Source: Lacinutrix algicola
GTDB lineage: Bacteria > Bacteroidota > Bacteroidia > Flavobacteriales > Flavobacteriaceae
DNA: 53,927 bases
Assembly (NCBI RefSeq): GCF_001418085.1
Contig: NZ_LIQH01000033.1
Coordinates: 1-53,927, forward strand
Reading direction: 5' to 3'
The notes under the pieces are model-generated. The model saw nothing but the letters and a program-made list of their open reading frames with translations. It was not told the origin of the DNA and ran no database searches. The number at the start of each line of letters is the position of its first letter. Within the stretch, counting starts at the first letter, position 1. The translations under genes were made by a program, and so were the position numbers. Positions 52,373 to 53,927 of this stretch are shown one piece after another.

Positions 52373-53359
52373 CTATTGCTTTAACCAAGAGTCTCTGTTT
52401 TTTAAAAGATTTCTGTTTTTATCTTCCGAAATACTGATTGTATATTTTGGGTTCGAAACTAAAGTTAACGCTGTTGTTTTTGTTCCCTTATTTCTAATAA
52501 ACTTAATAGTTATTGTTTTCTTTTCTGAAGCATCAATTATTGCTTGAACCGTATTTGTTTCATCTACTTTAAGACCATTTACACTTACTAGTTCATCTCC
52601 TTTCTCTAATCCTGAAAGATAAGCTGGTGAGCCAATTTTTGCATTTCTAGACACTACATTCTTATTTAACGAGATACCTGAGAAATTACTTTTAGAGTCT
52701 TGTTCTATTTTTAATCCTACCGTTTTAAATAATGCTTTATAATCTGGCATCTCACTCTTATAAATATAATTATTGAAGAAATCGTTTCCAAAATCTTCAC
52801 CAGCATAGGTGTTTAGTAAGTCGTTAAGATTTTTAATAGTATATGGTGTTTCAGTTTTTCCGTACGTACTCCATACCATCTTCATATAACCATCTAAATT
52901 CAAACCTTTTTCGCGTAAAGACAAATCTAAAGCCAAACCTAAAACACTTCCGTAAGAATAATAAGAGATGAATGTATTGTCTCTATTTACAGGGTCTATT
53001 GACGATGCTGCATCTACAAATGGCGCTTGGTAGCTCATTTCAATAGGATTAAAAAACTGTCTTGCAGGAGAATTCCATACGTAATTAAAAGTACCGTTTA
53101 ATCCATTCACATAGTCTTCTGGAGTAATAACTCCTGCCCTACACAAAATAAGATTAGTATAATAACTTGTAAAACCTTCTGCAAACCAAAGTTCCCCACT
53201 CATGTTTGCTTCTTCAAAATTAAAAGGCTCTAAAGATTGTGGACGAATACGTTCTACATTCCATGCATGGAAAAACTCATGAGAAACTGTACCTATATTT
53301 CCTTTCATTCCGCCTTCGGCTAAACCTTCTTTATCTGTTAAAATAGTAGAGTTCCTATG
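52373..53359 (-). pseudogene. Truncated M61 glycyl aminopeptidase
   Basis: The frame is open from the junction near 53359 to the stop at 52373, about 328 residues. It contains the tail of the catalytic domain, HRNSTILTDKEG and the zinc motif HEFFHAWNVERIRP, then WFAEGFTSYYTNLI, the helical domain and a C-terminal PDZ domain (SPAYLSGLEKGDELVSVNG). Known M61 proteins have about 600 residues and a beta-sandwich N-terminus that is missing here. An ATG at 53308 could start a shorter ORF, but it has no obvious leader. Upstream the sequence switches directly to a TonB receptor, so the gene is cut, either truly or by misassembly. Confidence 0.85.
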
Positions 53360-53927
53360 GTATTACCGTTAAAACCAATTTTTATATTCTTTTTCAAGAT
53401 TATATTTATAAGTCCGCTCATGCCTTCCGGATTGTATTTAGCAGACGGATTGGTAATTAATTCAATACGTTTTTATAGAAGTAGACGGTATTTGTTTTAG
53501 TAATTGTGCCGCAGGAATATTAGACAGTTTACCATCTACCATAACACGTACATTAGCATTTCCTCTTAAACTAATAGCGCCAGATTGAGAATCTACACTT
53601 ACGCTTGGTAAGTTGTTCATTATATCGCTCGCAGTAGGCCCGGAAGTGGTTAAGTCTTTACCAACCGTAATTACTTTTCTATCTACATTTTTGTTGTATT
53701 GTTGAGACTTCGCCAGTAAGCTCCACTTCGTCTAAGCTAGTAGCCGCTTCGTAAATTTTGATTTCGCCAAAATCTATTTTACTAATTTTTTTGTCTATTG
53801 TTATTTCTCTACTTACCGTTTTGTATCCTAAATACTCGATACTTACATTAGTGGTGCCTTCTGGAATATTTTCCATGTAAAAAGTACCATCGTCTTTAGT
53901 AATGCTGCCAGTAATAATTTTTCCGCT
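53360..53927 (-). pseudogene. TonB-dependent receptor fragment with two frameshifts
   Basis: Reading the minus strand from the window end gives a carboxypeptidase-like regulatory domain (SGKIITGSITKDDGTFYMEN, EYLGYKTVSREI), then the plug region (SLDEVELTGEVSTIQQK, VITVGKDLTTSGPTASDIMN, RGNANVRVMVDGK, ELITNPSAKYNPEGMSG, INIILKKN). Two single-base insertions break the frame: one at about 53686-53692 and one in the T5 run at 53470-53474. The coding sequence stops abruptly at about 53360, where M61 sequence begins. It continues off the window edge. Insertions next to homopolymers suggest sequencing error, but decay is also possible. Confidence 0.8.

Noticed and set aside
52373-53927. A fusion of TonB receptor and M61 peptidase as a real protein
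   Set aside because: The frames do not match across the join and two single-base insertions break the receptor part, so it is not one open reading frame.
1-53927. CRISPR arrays, insertion sequences and prophage genes
   Set aside because: No regularly spaced repeats, transposase, integrase or phage structural genes were seen on either strand.

Overview
The window looks like chromosomal DNA of a member of the Bacteroidota, most likely family Flavobacteriaceae. The grounds are the AT-rich base composition, TAnnTTTG-type -7 promoter elements with A-rich leaders instead of Shine-Dalgarno sites, two secreted proteases with type IX secretion (T9SS) sorting tails, carboxypeptidase-like regulatory domains, and a ribonucleotide reductase with its ATP-cone on NrdB. 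No rRNA, CRISPR array, insertion sequence or phage block was seen. Most of the window is ordinary chromosome; the less ordinary parts are 34.6-36.1 kb, 41.9-46.9 kb and the damaged last 0.6 kb.

Layout. 0-4.4 kb: a small MORN-like secreted protein, an OprP/OprO-type porin and a PiT phosphate transporter with a PhoU-like tail. Direct repeats of TAACATT with an 11-bp period lie upstream of all three genes and are candidate Pho boxes. 4.4-14.8 kb: a chromate-type transporter, an OmpA lipoprotein, an ArsR regulator with a perfect palindromic operator, a TM2 protein, a glyoxalase-like protein, a DUF1801 protein, a 2-hydroxyacid dehydrogenase, MgtE, RsmA, a GNAT/DUF4286 pair and a TPR lipid- or envelope-associated protein. 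15-25.6 kb, all on the minus strand: SerS, an HTTM/gamma-carboxylase-like membrane protein, RibF, two tandem paralogous M43 metalloproteases, Pth, L25 and Prs. 25.7-30.9 kb: tRNA-Leu(CAA), a HupE/UreJ-like protein, dCMP deaminase, a CtpA-type protease, a short FAD protein, MarC and a DUF3109 protein.

30.9-36.1 kb: long non-coding flanks around nrdB-nrdA, with an identical 24-bp sequence on both sides, followed by a two-gene accessory patch (an uncharacterised 217-aa protein and a 37-aa basic protein). 36.1-40.8 kb: a CarboxypepD_reg-like protein, an OlsF-like bifunctional acyltransferase, aspartate kinase and a GNAT. 40.9-46.9 kb: fructose-bisphosphatase followed by the most interesting locus. 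This locus encodes a coiled-coil protein, a protein resembling the tether/longin-like N-terminal module of large OmpA-domain proteins, a Rab-like small GTPase, and two tandem hybrid sensor kinases. The second kinase has lost both phosphoacceptors (His to Ser and Asp to Asn). 46.9-53.9 kb: a TerB-like protein, Mfd, a TlpA-like thioredoxin, and a truncated M61 peptidase joined abruptly to a frameshifted TonB-dependent receptor fragment. This last junction looks like a contig-end artefact or a decayed junction.

The phosphate genes probably work as a porin-transporter pair. The GTPase locus reads as a switch: GTPase, candidate regulator or effector, coiled-coil partner, and an active/inactive kinase pair. 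Its biological output cannot be read from the sequence.
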